Positions 1 to 7,448 of a stretch of 64,000 nt of DNA are shown here, one piece after another. Positions within the stretch are counted from its first letter, which is position 1. Each line of letters opens with the position of its first letter. This stretch comes from Streptomyces sp. NBC_00554. GTDB lineage: Bacteria; Actinomycetota; Actinomycetes; Streptomycetales; Streptomycetaceae. Location: positions 7,068,001 to 7,132,000 of the forward strand of contig NZ_CP107799.1 of assembly GCF_041431135.1 (NCBI RefSeq), in the 5' to 3' direction. The notes under the pieces were generated by a model. It was not told where the DNA came from. It ran no database searches and saw only the letters and a list, made by a program, of their open reading frames with translations. Made by a program: the position numbers and the translations under genes.

Positions 1-2
1 TG

Positions 3-584
3 TTGCGGGCCCTGCACGACGCGGGAAACCCGCCCTTGCGTCCGCTGCCGGACCGAGTGGCGGAGCTTCTGAGGAAGCTTGACGCTCCTCCGCGTCTCGC
101 GGCTCATCTGCGGGCCGTTCATGATGTCGCGCACCGACTTGTCGACTGGTTGGAGGAGTGGCAGCCGGCACTGCGCTTCGACCGCGATGCCGTGCTCTTT
201 GGGGCCGCCACGCATGACGTAGGGAAGACGGCGCACGTCGGTGAACTGTCCGGGCCCGGCTCCGCGCACGAGGAGGCCGGACGTGAACTGCTGCTGGCCC
301 AGGGCGTCAGCGCCGAGCTGGCCCGGTTCGCGGGGACCCACGCGGCCTGGACCGGGCCGGACATCGGGATCGAGGATCTGCTGGTGAGCGTGGCCGACAA
401 GATCTGGAAGAACAAGCGGGTCCAGGAGCTGGAGGATCTCGTGGTGGCTCGGCTGGCCGAGGCGAGTGGACGGACGAGGTGGGAGGAGTTCCTGGCGTTC
501 GACGACGTCCTCGGGGTCCTCGGTGACGGAGCGGACCAGCGGTTGGCTTTCCAGGCGTCCTATCCGGTGCGCCGGGCCCATTGA
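3..584 (+). CDS. HD domain phosphohydrolase, possibly 5'-truncated by the window edge
   Basis: An HD-superfamily metal-dependent phosphohydrolase. The metal-binding pair is His71-Asp72 in the stretch THDVGKT, with upstream histidines near 40-44, a later histidine in SAHEEAG and a final acidic residue in SVADKIWK. That order fits the H...HD...H...D pattern of the superfamily. The substrate cannot be told from sequence; relatives act on nucleotides or cyclic nucleotides. The protein looks soluble, with no signal peptide. The first possible codon seen is a TTG at base 3, so the true start may lie outside the window. The stop codon falls inside the first unit of a 14-bp tandem repeat. A kinase-like gene follows in the same direction after about 90 bp. 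Confidence 0.75.
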   Translation: MRALHDAGNPPLRPLPDRVAELLRKLDAPPRLAAHLRAVHDVAHRLVDWLEEWQPALRFDRDAVLFGAATHDVGKTAHVGELSGPGSAHEEAGRELLLAQGVSAELARFAGTHAAWTGPDIGIEDLLVSVADKIWKNKRVQELEDLVVARLAEASGRTRWEEFLAFDDVLGVLGDGADQRLAFQASYPVRRAH

Positions 585-658
585 GACCGGCCCACTGAGA
601 ACTGGCCCACTGAGACCGGCCCACTGAGACCGGCCCGTTGAAACCGGCCCATTGAAAG
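575..658. repeat. Six tandem 14-15 bp units at the end of the HD gene
   Basis: GGCCC-A/G-C/T-TGA-G/A-A blocks begin at 575, 589, 604, 618, 632 and 646, so the period is 14 bp with one 15-bp step. Every unit carries TGA, and the HD gene stops in the first one. The array fills the gap to the next gene and overlaps its leader. It looks like slippage expansion; no function is claimed. Confidence 0.85.
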
Positions 659-673
659 CAGAAGGGCGACACG

Positions 674-1318
674 ATGGCGACCGAGGCGGCTCCGGGCACT
701 GCGGTCCCGGATCACGTGCGTATCCCCGACACGAAGGCCGGGGGCACGGTCATTCTGCTCAACGGCACGTCCAGCTCCGGGAAGAGCAGCATCGCCCGGG
801 AACTGCTCGGCGTTCTCGACGGGACGTGGTTCCACATGCCGGTGGACGTCTTCCATTCCATGCGGGGCGGCAGTGAGTTGGCCGACGGCGATCTTCAGGC
901 GGAGATCGACCGCACGGTCAAGGGCTTCCACCGGGCCGTCGCGGGTATGGCGGCCGGTGGCAACAACGTCGTCGTCGACCATCCGCTGAGTCGTCGTTGG
1001 CGGTTGCTCGATCTTCTCGACCTGCTCGTGCCCGGGGACACCGTTCTGGTCGGGGTGCGCTGTCCGCTGCCCGAGCTGGAGCGGCGTGAGGCCGAGCGCG
1101 GGGACCGGCAGCGGGGGCTGGCCGCCATGCAGTACGACGCGGTCCACTCCCACGAACTGCATGACCTCGACGTCGACACCAGTCTTCAGAGCCCGCTGGA
1201 ATGCGCTCTTCGCGTACGGGACTTCCTGGCGGACCGCCCGCGACCCACGGCCTTCGAGACGCTCCGGCGGACTCTGCGTACACCTCGCAATCCTCCGAAT
1301 CCTCCGAAGGCGGACTGA
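674..1318 (+). CDS. Chloramphenicol phosphotransferase-like P-loop kinase
   Basis: A P-loop kinase of the chloramphenicol 3-O-phosphotransferase (CPT) family. The Walker A motif GTSSSGKS covers residues 31-38, and Asp58 in MPVDVFHSM aligns with the catalytic aspartate of the Streptomyces venezuelae enzyme, as I recall the family. The C-terminal half has the family's GDRQRGLA and HELHDLDVDTS segments. CPT members phosphorylate chloramphenicol or unknown small hydroxylated compounds, and most genomic homologues have no tested substrate, so resistance is only a possibility. The ATG at 674 follows an AGAAGGG ribosome binding site. About 20 extra residues precede the P-loop strand. The leader is the 14-bp repeat array. 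Confidence 0.72.
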   Translation: MATEAAPGTAVPDHVRIPDTKAGGTVILLNGTSSSGKSSIARELLGVLDGTWFHMPVDVFHSMRGGSELADGDLQAEIDRTVKGFHRAVAGMAAGGNNVVVDHPLSRRWRLLDLLDLLVPGDTVLVGVRCPLPELERREAERGDRQRGLAAMQYDAVHSHELHDLDVDTSLQSPLECALRVRDFLADRPRPTAFETLRRTLRTPRNPPNPPKAD

Positions 1319-1328
1319 GCCTTCGCGT

Positions 1329-1661
1329 TCACACCGGGTCCTCGTGGGCGTGCTTCAGGCTCGCGCGGGCGTCGACCGTTTCCGCGGGGATGACCTCCGA
1401 CCAGAAGCGGTGGCAGCTCACGAACACGGCGAGTTCGCGCTCGCGCTGTCGGAGCTTCTCCACCTCGGCCTGTTCGTCCGCCGTCCAGCCGGGGGAGGCG
1501 GGCCGTTCCACCTTGCGCCAGCCGTTGGTGTCGCTGAAGCCGTCCAGGGGCTCGACCGACCAGGGGAGACGCTTCAGCAGGGCCAGTAGCTCGGCCCGGA
1601 CCTGATGCAGCTCCTCCTGACCGGCCAGGAGGTCACTCGGAAAGTCATAGGTCGCAGCCAC
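1329..1661 (-). CDS. Conserved hypothetical protein, 110 aa
   Basis: I do not recognise this protein as a characterised family. It is a small soluble protein with a heptad-like helical N-terminal half (LLAGQEELHQVRAELLALL), a Trp-rich middle (RLPWSV, NGWRKV, PGWTADEQ) and a second charged helix (AEVEKLRQRERELAVFV). It has no signal peptide or membrane segment. It is convergent with the kinase gene, only 10 bp from its stop. Typical GC3-rich codon use supports a real gene. A role as a small accessory or DNA-associated protein cannot be argued from sequence alone. Confidence 0.6.
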   Translation of the reverse strand: MAATYDFPSDLLAGQEELHQVRAELLALLKRLPWSVEPLDGFSDTNGWRKVERPASPGWTADEQAEVEKLRQRERELAVFVSCHRFWSEVIPAETVDARASLKHAHEDPV

Positions 1662-1833
1662 ACGGCAATGGTACGCCTGTTCGATTTTGGGATGCGAGTT
1701 CCTTCCGGGACTTCACGCGAACGGGTGTGGCCGAGCCCTCGCGAACGGCAGGCCGCCGTCCGGCTACCGTGGGGGCTGCGGCCGCTGGAAAACGGGGTGC
1801 GGGGGTGCGGGGCCGACGCCTAGCGTGTCGGCC

Positions 1834-2322
1834 ATGCGCGTCGTCTTCACCAAGGGCCCCGGTACGAGTTACGACATCTCGGTGCACCGCGAGAGCGGCG
1901 CGGCGCTGGCCCCGCGCAACGGTCCCGGCGGACATCCCTACCTGCCGCACGACCTGGTCCACTTCCTGGTCGAGGCGGAGGCAGGGATCAGGCTCGGGGT
2001 GTACGGGCGACTGGCCGCCGGTGACAACGGCCTGTTCTGGCCCGCGGACCCCGCCGAACGGAACAAGGCGGCACGCCGCCGCAAGTCGAAGCCGGTTCAG
2101 CCGTCCCCGCAGGCGCGGGCGGACATGGCGCGCTCGGAGGAGCTGGCGGGCATCGCCGTGCCGGTCTGGGAGGTACGCCGCGGCCACGCGAAGACCCTCC
2201 CCGCGTATGTACGCGCCGACGAGCTCCCCCCGGTCGTCGACCGCATCGTGACCCGCCTCGACGAGCACGCGGACCGCTGGCACGCCCTGCCGGTGGGCGG
2301 CTCCCTCGAACTCACCTGGTAG
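1834..2322 (+). CDS. Conserved hypothetical protein, 162 aa
   Basis: The start is placed at the ATG at 1834 because the upstream in-frame stretch is low-quality coding sequence and conserved-looking protein begins with MRVVFTKGPGTSYDISVHRE. The protein is soluble, with a basic stretch (RNKAARRRKSKP) near the middle and a second half containing ARSEELAGIAVPVWEV. No catalytic motif is evident. The wording GHPYLPHDLVHFLVEAEAG suggests a small mixed alpha/beta domain; members of this type are annotated only as hypothetical in actinomycetes as far as I recall. It is convergent with the rifampicin monooxygenase gene, with a hairpin between the stops. Confidence 0.65.
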   Translation: MRVVFTKGPGTSYDISVHRESGAALAPRNGPGGHPYLPHDLVHFLVEAEAGIRLGVYGRLAAGDNGLFWPADPAERNKAARRRKSKPVQPSPQARADMARSEELAGIAVPVWEVRRGHAKTLPAYVRADELPPVVDRIVTRLDEHADRWHALPVGGSLELTW

Positions 2323-2339
2323 GCCCGAGCCACTCGACC

Positions 2340-2375
2340 CTGCGGGGGCAGGACCCCTGCGCACCCGCCCCGCAG
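2340..2375. terminator. Hairpin between convergent genes
   Basis: CTGCGGGG (2340-2347) pairs perfectly with CCCCGCAG (2368-2375) around a 20-nt loop. It lies in the 82-bp gap between two convergent stops, so it can terminate from both sides. There is no clear T-tract, which is usual in Streptomyces. Confidence 0.55.
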
Positions 2376-2404
2376 CTCGAGCCGACCGAAAGGCGACCGC
2401 AGGC

Positions 2405-3856
2405 TCAACCGGCCGCCGCGCCGAACCACTTGGGCAGGTGGCCGAGCAGATCCCGCTGGTCGTCACCGACCCACGCCACGTGGCCGTCCGGCCGCAACAG
2501 CACTGCGGGTGCGTCCAGTTCCTCGCTGACGTCGACGACGTGGTCGACCCGGTCCGCCCAACCCGCCACCGAAAGGCGGCCGGTCTGGTCGAGCAGCAGT
2601 CCGCGGCCGCCGTGCGTCAGCTCATAGAGGCGGCCCTGCTTCAGCTTCACGTCCCGCATCCGCCGGCCGAGCAGTTCGTGGCCCTCGCCGAAGTCGTAGC
2701 GGATCTCGACCGCGGTGATCATCCCGGTCACGTACCGGTTCACCTCCTCGAAGTCCATCAGCTTCGAGAACAGCTCCCGCAGCGCGGTCGCACCCGCGTC
2801 GGCCCCAAGGAGCGTGATCTGCGCGCGGGTGTTGTCCAGCACGCGGGCGCCCACCGGGTGCCGTTCGGTGTGGTAACTGTCCAACAGCCCTTCCGGAGCC
2901 CAGCCGTTGACTGCGGCGGCCAGCTTCCAGCCGAGGTTGAACGCGTCCTGCACACCGAGGTTGAGCCCCTGTCCGCCGGTCGGCGGGTGGATGTGCGCCG
3001 CGTCGCCGGCCAGCAGCACCCGGCCGACCCGGTAGCGCTCGGCCTGCCGGGTGGCGTCGCCGAACCGGGACAGCCAGCGCGGCGAGTGGACGCCGAAGTC
3101 GGTGCCGGCGAACGCCCGCAGCTGCTTCTTGAAGTCGTCGAGGGTCGGCTCGGCGGCACGGTCCTCGGTCACCCCGTCGGCGGGCACGACGACGCGGCAC
3201 ACCCCGTTCTCATCGGGTGGGGCGACGCCGAACCGCAGTTGGGTCTTGTGGACCTCCTCGACGGTGGCGGCGATCGTCGCCGGATCCTCGGTCACCTCCA
3301 TTTCCCCGAGCAGCGTCTCGACCTTGGCGGGCTCGCCGGGGAAACCGACGCCGAGCAGCTTGCGCACCGCACTGCGGCCGCCGTCGGCCCCGACGAGGTA
3401 GCGCGAGCGCAACCGCGTACCGTCCGCCAGCTCGACGGTCACTCCGGCCCCGTCTTCGTCCCCGTCGTCCTCGGACTGGCTCAGCCCGACCACTTCGCAG
3501 CCGCGCCTGATCTCCGTACCGAGTTCGAGGGCACGCTCGTTGAGCAGCCGTTCGGTGAGCGGCTGCGGGGTGGCGACGCCGTACGGGTGAGCCGTGTCCA
3601 ACCGGTCCGGCCACGGCTTCGCGATGCCGCCGAAGAGACCGCCGACCTGGAACTTCTCGCTCACCGCGAGGAATCGGTCGAGCAGGCCGCGCTGGTCCAT
3701 CATCTCGACGCTGCGCGCGTGCAGGCCCTGCCCGCGGGACTGCGTGGTCGGCTCGGTCAACTTCTCCAGCACGACCACCTGCACGTCGTGCAGCCGCAAC
3801 TCGGCGGCCAGCATCAAGCCGGTCGGTCCGCCGCCGACCACGATCACGTCAATCAT
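2405..3856 (-). CDS. rox: Rifampicin monooxygenase (Rox), FAD-dependent
   Basis: A class A flavin monooxygenase of 483 aa, very like Rox of Streptomyces venezuelae as I remember that sequence. Rox uses FAD, NADPH and O2 to hydroxylate the rifamycin naphthyl ring, which linearises and inactivates the drug. Visible motifs are the dinucleotide-binding GGGPTG near residues 8-13, the DG motif GADGGRS near 157 and the FAD ribityl motif GDAAHIHPPTGGQG near 285. The C-terminal thioredoxin-like region is present, with ELDAPAVLLRPDGHVAWVG. The length and end match the family. A rifamycin-associated element lies about 127 bp upstream of the ATG, which strongly supports the assignment and predicts induction by rifamycins. 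An aromatic polyketide tailoring hydroxylase is the alternative. Confidence 0.85.
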   Translation of the reverse strand: MIDVIVVGGGPTGLMLAAELRLHDVQVVVLEKLTEPTTQSRGQGLHARSVEMMDQRGLLDRFLAVSEKFQVGGLFGGIAKPWPDRLDTAHPYGVATPQPLTERLLNERALELGTEIRRGCEVVGLSQSEDDGDEDGAGVTVELADGTRLRSRYLVGADGGRSAVRKLLGVGFPGEPAKVETLLGEMEVTEDPATIAATVEEVHKTQLRFGVAPPDENGVCRVVVPADGVTEDRAAEPTLDDFKKQLRAFAGTDFGVHSPRWLSRFGDATRQAERYRVGRVLLAGDAAHIHPPTGGQGLNLGVQDAFNLGWKLAAAVNGWAPEGLLDSYHTERHPVGARVLDNTRAQITLLGADAGATALRELFSKLMDFEEVNRYVTGMITAVEIRYDFGEGHELLGRRMRDVKLKQGRLYELTHGGRGLLLDQTGRLSVAGWADRVDHVVDVSEELDAPAVLLRPDGHVAWVGDDQRDLLGHLPKWFGAAAG

Positions 3857-3982
3857 CGATACACCCGTTCAACGAAACTGGTTTTCGGCCCGGCCGACCC
3901 GCGCAAATCCGGAGGCACGCGCTCCGAAAATCTGCCATTTCCGCAGGTCCTGGCCTTGGCCGACCATTCTGCGACACCACCC

Positions 3983-4001
3983 GGGCCTTGCCGCAAGCCC
4001 C
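3983..4001 (-). promoter_or_regulatory. Rifamycin-associated element (RAE) upstream of rox
   Basis: Read on the minus strand the site is GGGGCTTGCGGCAAGGCCC, an imperfect inverted repeat that matches the 19-bp RAE described upstream of rifamycin-inactivating genes, as I recall it. The right part overlaps a possible -35 (TTGCGG) with CAGAAT 19 nt downstream as a weak -10. The promoter reading is inference; the element itself is seen. Confidence 0.75.
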
Positions 4002-4020
4002 CCGGTGCGCTATACGTTGA

Positions 4021-4054
4021 GAAGGGCAAGGAGTACGAACTCTCCTTGCCCTTC
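4021..4054. terminator. Perfect 13-bp stem terminator
   Basis: GAAGGGCAAGGAG (4021-4033) pairs with CTCCTTGCCCTTC (4042-4054) around an 8-nt loop. It sits just after the stop of the minus-strand propeller gene and before the rox promoter, insulating the two units. Confidence 0.8.
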
Positions 4055-4075
4055 GTCGTGCAGTGGTCTCTTGGC

Positions 4076-5299
4076 TCAGCCCAAGGTGCGGACGAACACA
4101 TCCCCGATCAGGTTCGTGTCATCGGGGACCAGGCCGGGGTAGTAGGAGTCGAAGACCACCGTCGACTCGTCCGCGCTGAGCGCCGCTCGCCCCACGGTGA
4201 CGGGACTGCCGTCCTGCCCCGGCGACAGCAATTCCTCGTGGCCGGCGGGCAGATCGCGCAGGATCAGCCCCAGCGACCTGCGGTCCGCGTCCGCCGTGTT
4301 CAGGAGCAGCTTCGAGCCGTTCACCGACAGGTCCGAGACCAGGGTGAGATCGGTGGGGGACCGACCGTCGTACCGCTGGAGCGTGCCCGTGCACAGATCA
4401 CGTACGAAGGCGTTCCAGCCGTTGTTCGGGTCGGCGTCCGGGACCAGGTTGGTGGCCTGCGAGTTGAAGCCGACCTTGGAGCCGTCGGCGCTGAGCACCG
4501 GAGCGATCGCCGACATGTCGGCCGGCCCACCGTCATGGGTGGCATCCGCCTGCACGGTCCGCCCGGTCACCCGGTCGTACACCAGGATGTCGCCCTGGTC
4601 GTCGGCGGCCGGCCCGGAGTAGCCCTCCAGATAGGCGACCTTGCGGCCGTTGGCGCTCATCGAGATCTGCTGGCACTGGTGGAAGTTCTTGGAGCCGTCC
4701 GAGGGCCGGCTGACCCGCTGCACCTGCTGCGTCCGGCGGTCAAGGAGCATGATCCGGCAGGCGAACGCGCCGTGTTCGTCGACCGTGGGGCGGGCGACGA
4801 AGGCGACGTACCGTCCATTCGCGCTGATCGGGGCGATGCCGTACGACACTTGGTAGCCCTCGTCCATCGCGGGCGCCAAGCGTTCGATCAGCCCGGTGTG
4901 CAGGTCCATGACGTGCACGGAGGAGGTCGCGGTCGTGGCCGAGTACGAGGTGAAGGTCAGGTAGCGCCCCGACTCGGACAGTTGGGGCGTCGACGTCGTC
5001 TCGCCGGGCACCACCACACGCTGCAGCGGTGCGCCCGGAGCCGTCCGGTAGAAGACGTTGTTCCGCACGTCCGTACCGGCCACCAGGTTGGTCGCCGTCG
5101 ACGCGAAGGCGACGACGCGTCCGTCCGCGCTGACCACCGGATCCACCGAGTGACTGTTTCCGCCGGTGCCGTCTGGGGCCACGCTGATCCGTTCGGTGCT
5201 CGGGACCAGGTCGTCGCTCGCCGCCCCCGCGGGCGAGGCGAGACAGGAGACGGCGACCGCCAGCACGGCGGTCAGGGTGATGCGTAAGGAAGGTCTCAT
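4076..5299 (-). CDS. Secreted TolB/WD40-like beta-propeller protein
   Basis: A 407-aa exported protein. The N-terminus has a signal peptide (about residues 1-27, ending SPAGAA). The mature part carries seven copies of a PD40/TolB-type blade signature of the form S-A-D/N-G-x-x-V-A-F: SADGRVVAFAS, SESGRYLTFTS, SANGRYVAFVA, SANGRKVAYLE, SADGSKVGFNS, SVNGSKLLLNT and SADESTVVFDS. That predicts a six- or seven-bladed propeller, probably for extracellular binding rather than catalysis. The ATG at 5299 is chosen because it follows GGGGGAG at the right distance and opens the signal peptide. Codon 5 is TTA (bases 5287-5285), the rare leucine codon read by the bldA tRNA, so expression may be developmentally delayed. 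A strong terminator follows the stop. Confidence 0.82.
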   Translation of the reverse strand: MRPSLRITLTAVLAVAVSCLASPAGAASDDLVPSTERISVAPDGTGGNSHSVDPVVSADGRVVAFASTATNLVAGTDVRNNVFYRTAPGAPLQRVVVPGETTSTPQLSESGRYLTFTSYSATTATSSVHVMDLHTGLIERLAPAMDEGYQVSYGIAPISANGRYVAFVARPTVDEHGAFACRIMLLDRRTQQVQRVSRPSDGSKNFHQCQQISMSANGRKVAYLEGYSGPAADDQGDILVYDRVTGRTVQADATHDGGPADMSAIAPVLSADGSKVGFNSQATNLVPDADPNNGWNAFVRDLCTGTLQRYDGRSPTDLTLVSDLSVNGSKLLLNTADADRRSLGLILRDLPAGHEELLSPGQDGSPVTVGRAALSADESTVVFDSYYPGLVPDDTNLIGDVFVRTLG

Positions 5300-5451
5300 C
5301 AGGTGGCTCCCCCTTCGGCGGGGGACGGCCACAGCCGCCCCCCGTATCCCGTGCCCCCGGCCCTGCGCAGAGGACTCACAAGGATTCACGCGATGAAAGC
5401 GCGCCACCTGCCAAGGGTCAATGCATCGGTATCCGATGGGTCCGACGCCTT

Positions 5452-5934
5452 TCAGACGTGTCCAGGGGTCGTGACGCGCAGGTCGAGGAGCTGTTGGGTG
5501 TGCCCTGGTACGTGGTTCTCGGCGAGGCCGGTGATGAGGCTTGCGAGGGGAATCGGCTGGTCCACGACGAGGGTGTCGTTGGACAGGAGGAGCGAGGGCA
5601 CCAGGACCGAGGCGGCTTCCTCGTTGAGCTGATCGGCGATGTCGCACAGGACGGCGGCCTGGCTTCGGACGTGACTCATCAGGGCTGCCCTGTCCGCGTG
5701 TTCGGCGATGATCCGGTCGAGGTTCCAGGTGTCGAGGGAGACCCGGTTGTCGAAGGTGGGTCGCGAGCCGGCGACGACGCCGAGCGCAACCGCTGCGGTC
5801 GCGGCATCGACGCTGAGGAGATGGGCCAGGATCTGGTCGGCGTTCCATCCGCCGTCGTCCGCGTCGCCGAGGTCGGGGAGAGCCGCCGCGTCGAGCAGGC
5901 TGTCGTAGGCGCTGCGAAGTGCTGACGAGTCCAT
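5452..5934 (-). CDS. DinB-like / maleylpyruvate isomerase-type four-helix protein
   Basis: A 160-aa protein of the DinB/YfiT-like fold. The motif GWNADQILAHLLSVD near residues 28-42 supplies the first metal-binding histidine, and AENHVPGHTQQLLDLR near the C-terminus supplies the last ones. Members are metal-dependent thiol transferases or proteins of unknown role, in actinomycetes often mycothiol-dependent. It is the last gene of a likely operon with the SRPBCC and ArsR genes on the same strand; a 26-bp tandem repeat separates it from the ArsR gene. The ATG at 5934 gives the usual family length. The assignment rests on fold-level motifs, so the substrate is unknown. Confidence 0.6.
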   Translation of the reverse strand: MDSSALRSAYDSLLDAAALPDLGDADDGGWNADQILAHLLSVDAATAAVALGVVAGSRPTFDNRVSLDTWNLDRIIAEHADRAALMSHVRSQAAVLCDIADQLNEEAASVLVPSLLLSNDTLVVDQPIPLASLITGLAENHVPGHTQQLLDLRVTTPGHV

Positions 5935-5943
5935 GAGTTGTGT

Positions 5944-6019
5944 CCTTTCGGTCGGGCTGTGTCGACTGCCCTTTCAGTCGGGCCGTTTCAACCGCCCTTT
6001 TGGTCGGGCTGTGTCGACC
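5944..6019. repeat. Three tandem 25-26 bp units
   Basis: CCTTTCGGTCGGGCTGTGTC-type units occupy 5944-5968, 5969-5994 and 5995-6019, each with CTTT-N2-GTCGGGC. The ArsR stop codon (5988-5990) lies inside unit 2, and unit 3 encodes the last residues STQPDQKGG, so expansion has probably extended or rewritten the protein's C-terminus. Confidence 0.8.
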
Positions 6020-6368
6020 CCGAATCCCGCTCCGCCGCCTCGGCGACGCGTTTGATGTTCGCCAGGCGCCGGTCCCAGTCGGCGGCGAGTGAGGCCATCC
6101 ACCGTGCCGTCGTGTCGAGCGCCGCGGGCCGGACCGCGTACCGGACCTCGCGTCCGACCCTGCTGCCGGAGACCAGTCCGGCGGCGTCCAGGACGGCGAG
6201 GTGCTTGACCACCGCCTGCCGGGAGACGGGAAGCCGTTCGGCGAGTGTCGTCGCGGTGGCCTCGCCCTGTGCGGCGAGCAGGTCGAGCAACTGACGTCGC
6301 GTCGGGTCGGCCAGCGCGCCGAGGACGCTGTCGACGGCCTCGGCGGCGCCGGTACGTTCTGCGGTCAC
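5988..6368 (-). CDS. ArsR-family transcriptional regulator
   Basis: A 126-aa winged-helix repressor. Residues 13-85 form the ArsR helix-turn-helix: LGALADPTRRQLLDLL, then the recognition region LPVSRQAVVKHLAVLDAAGLV and the beta-hairpin wing GSRVGREVRYAV. No metal-binding cysteine cluster is present, so it belongs to the large group paired with SRPBCC (AHSA1) proteins rather than to metal sensors. Its ATG overlaps the TGA of the upstream SRPBCC gene in ATGA, implying translational coupling. It probably autoregulates through two TGCAAC-N6-GTTGCA-type palindromes upstream of the operon. The C-terminal tail is encoded partly by a tandem DNA repeat. Confidence 0.85.
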   Translation of the reverse strand: MTAERTGAAEAVDSVLGALADPTRRQLLDLLAAQGEATATTLAERLPVSRQAVVKHLAVLDAAGLVSGSRVGREVRYAVRPAALDTTARWMASLAADWDRRLANIKRVAEAAERDSGSTQPDQKGG

Positions 6369-6811
6369 GTGGACGGCTGTTCCGCGCGCGTCTTGAGCGC
6401 GTCGAGCTCCAGGGGCCAGCCTTCGCTGTGGTCCTTGAGGTTCTGACTGCGCAGTTCCTCGGACCCGGCCAGCGCCGCGAACCCGCTCTCGACGACGCGC
6501 AGCCGCGTCTGGTCGCCCTCCTGGGTCAATGTGAACTCCACGAGGGTGCTGTTGTCCTCGCGCAGCTCTTCTCCAGGGAACGCGCTGGTCCAGCGGTACG
6601 CCAGGTACGTCGGCGGCTCGACCTTCTCCACGCGCACCGGGAAGTCGCCGTGCTCTGCGTTCTTCGCCACCATCGTCTCGCCCTCCTTGGCCACGGTGCC
6701 GGGCAGACTCGCCTTGTCGGCCACCCAGAACCCGGGTTGGGCCACCAGCGACCAGACCCGCTCCAGGGGTGCCGAGATAAGGGTTTCGCGTTCGATTCGG
6801 TCCGAGCTCAT
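6365..6811 (-). CDS. SRPBCC (AHSA1-like) ligand-binding domain protein
   Basis: A 148-aa START-like/AHSA1-type protein. It begins SSDRIERETLISAPLERVWSLV, the family's first strand and helix, and has the conserved ends TYLAYRWTSAFPGEE and EGWPLELDALK. Such proteins form a hydrophobic cavity for small ligands and are very often cotranscribed with an ArsR regulator, as here (4-bp overlap). The ATG at 6809-6811 is chosen over the upstream in-frame start because the family begins there and operator sequences lie just upstream. It is divergent from the MarR/MFS operon. No ligand can be named. Confidence 0.75.
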   Translation of the reverse strand: MSSDRIERETLISAPLERVWSLVAQPGFWVADKASLPGTVAKEGETMVAKNAEHGDFPVRVEKVEPPTYLAYRWTSAFPGEELREDNSTLVEFTLTQEGDQTRLRVVESGFAALAGSEELRSQNLKDHSEGWPLELDALKTRAEQPST

Positions 6812-6842
6812 GAGCTGACTCCGTTCATCGCCGCCATTGACT

Positions 6843-6893
6843 TGCAACCCCAGAGTTGCACAACGGGGCCCTAGGCGCAACCCACCGGTTGCA
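6843..6893. promoter_or_regulatory. Twin inverted-repeat operators, probably for the ArsR regulator
   Basis: TGCAAC-N6-GTTGCA (6843-6860) and CGCAAC-N6-GTTGCA (6876-6893) share one architecture and are 33 bp apart, three helical turns. They lie 30-80 bp upstream of the SRPBCC/ArsR operon. Assigning them to this ArsR protein is inference from position. Confidence 0.65.
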
Positions 6894-6935
6894 CTTCGCG
6901 AGGAGGTGGCATCAGCCCAGACTGTTCAGTTTCAA

Positions 6936-6948
6936 CTGGACAGTCCAG
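6936..6948. promoter_or_regulatory. Palindrome upstream of the marR-type gene
   Basis: CTGGACAGTCCAG is a perfect 6-1-6 palindrome, flanked by TTCAGT (6925-6930) and ACTGAA (6948-6953). It is 24 bp from the MarR start in an AT-richer patch that probably contains the promoter, so it is the likely MarR operator. Confidence 0.6.
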
Positions 6949-6971
6949 ACTGAATAAATTAGCTTGGTGGC

Positions 6972-7448
6972 ATGGACAAAGACGGTGGCGTGGACAAAGG
7001 CATCGAGGCCCCCGAGGGCATCTCCGGGTCCGCCGCCCGCGCCGCACTCGATCTGCGCGTGGCGTTCAGCCGGCTGCGGCGGCGGATCAGGGAGGTCTCC
7101 GAGACGGACGACCTCACGCCTTCGCAGGTGTCCGCGCTCACCCTGGTGAGCAAGAGCGGGGCCGCCACGGCCAGCGCGCTCGCGGCCGCCGAGGGGGTCC
7201 GCCCGCAGTCGATGGCCACCACCCTCGCCGCACTCGACGAGCAGGGGCTGATCGAGCGCAGCCCGGATCCGAACGACGGCCGGCGTCAGCTCGTCACGCT
7301 GACCGACGCCGGCCGCGAGCGCGTCGAGGGCACCCGGCAGGCCCGCGAGGAGTGGCTGGCCCGGGCCTTCCAGGACCGCTGCACGGAGGCCGAGCGGCAG
7401 ACCGTCGTCGAGGCGATGGCCGTACTGGAACGGCTCACCCGGCAGTGA
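6972..7448 (+). CDS. MarR-family transcriptional regulator
   Basis: A 158-aa MarR regulator. The winged helix lies at about residues 45-115: LTPSQVSALTLVSKSG, ATASALAAAEGVRPQSMATTLAALDEQGLI, then the wing RSPDPNDGRRQLVTLTDAGR. Helices flanking it should dimerise. It precedes and overlaps an MFS exporter gene (GTGA overlap), the classical layout in which a MarR repressor senses a toxic phenolic or drug and derepresses its exporter. The start may be the ATG at 6972 or a GTG at 6990; the spacer carries only a weak GGTGG. A palindrome 24 bp upstream is the probable operator. Confidence 0.88.
   Translation: MDKDGGVDKGIEAPEGISGSAARAALDLRVAFSRLRRRIREVSETDDLTPSQVSALTLVSKSGAATASALAAAEGVRPQSMATTLAALDEQGLIERSPDPNDGRRQLVTLTDAGRERVEGTRQAREEWLARAFQDRCTEAERQTVVEAMAVLERLTRQ

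Noticed and set aside
2438..5287. 949-aa plus-strand ORF across rox and the propeller gene
   Set aside because: Shadow of two well-supported minus-strand genes; it also crosses a terminator and the RAE.
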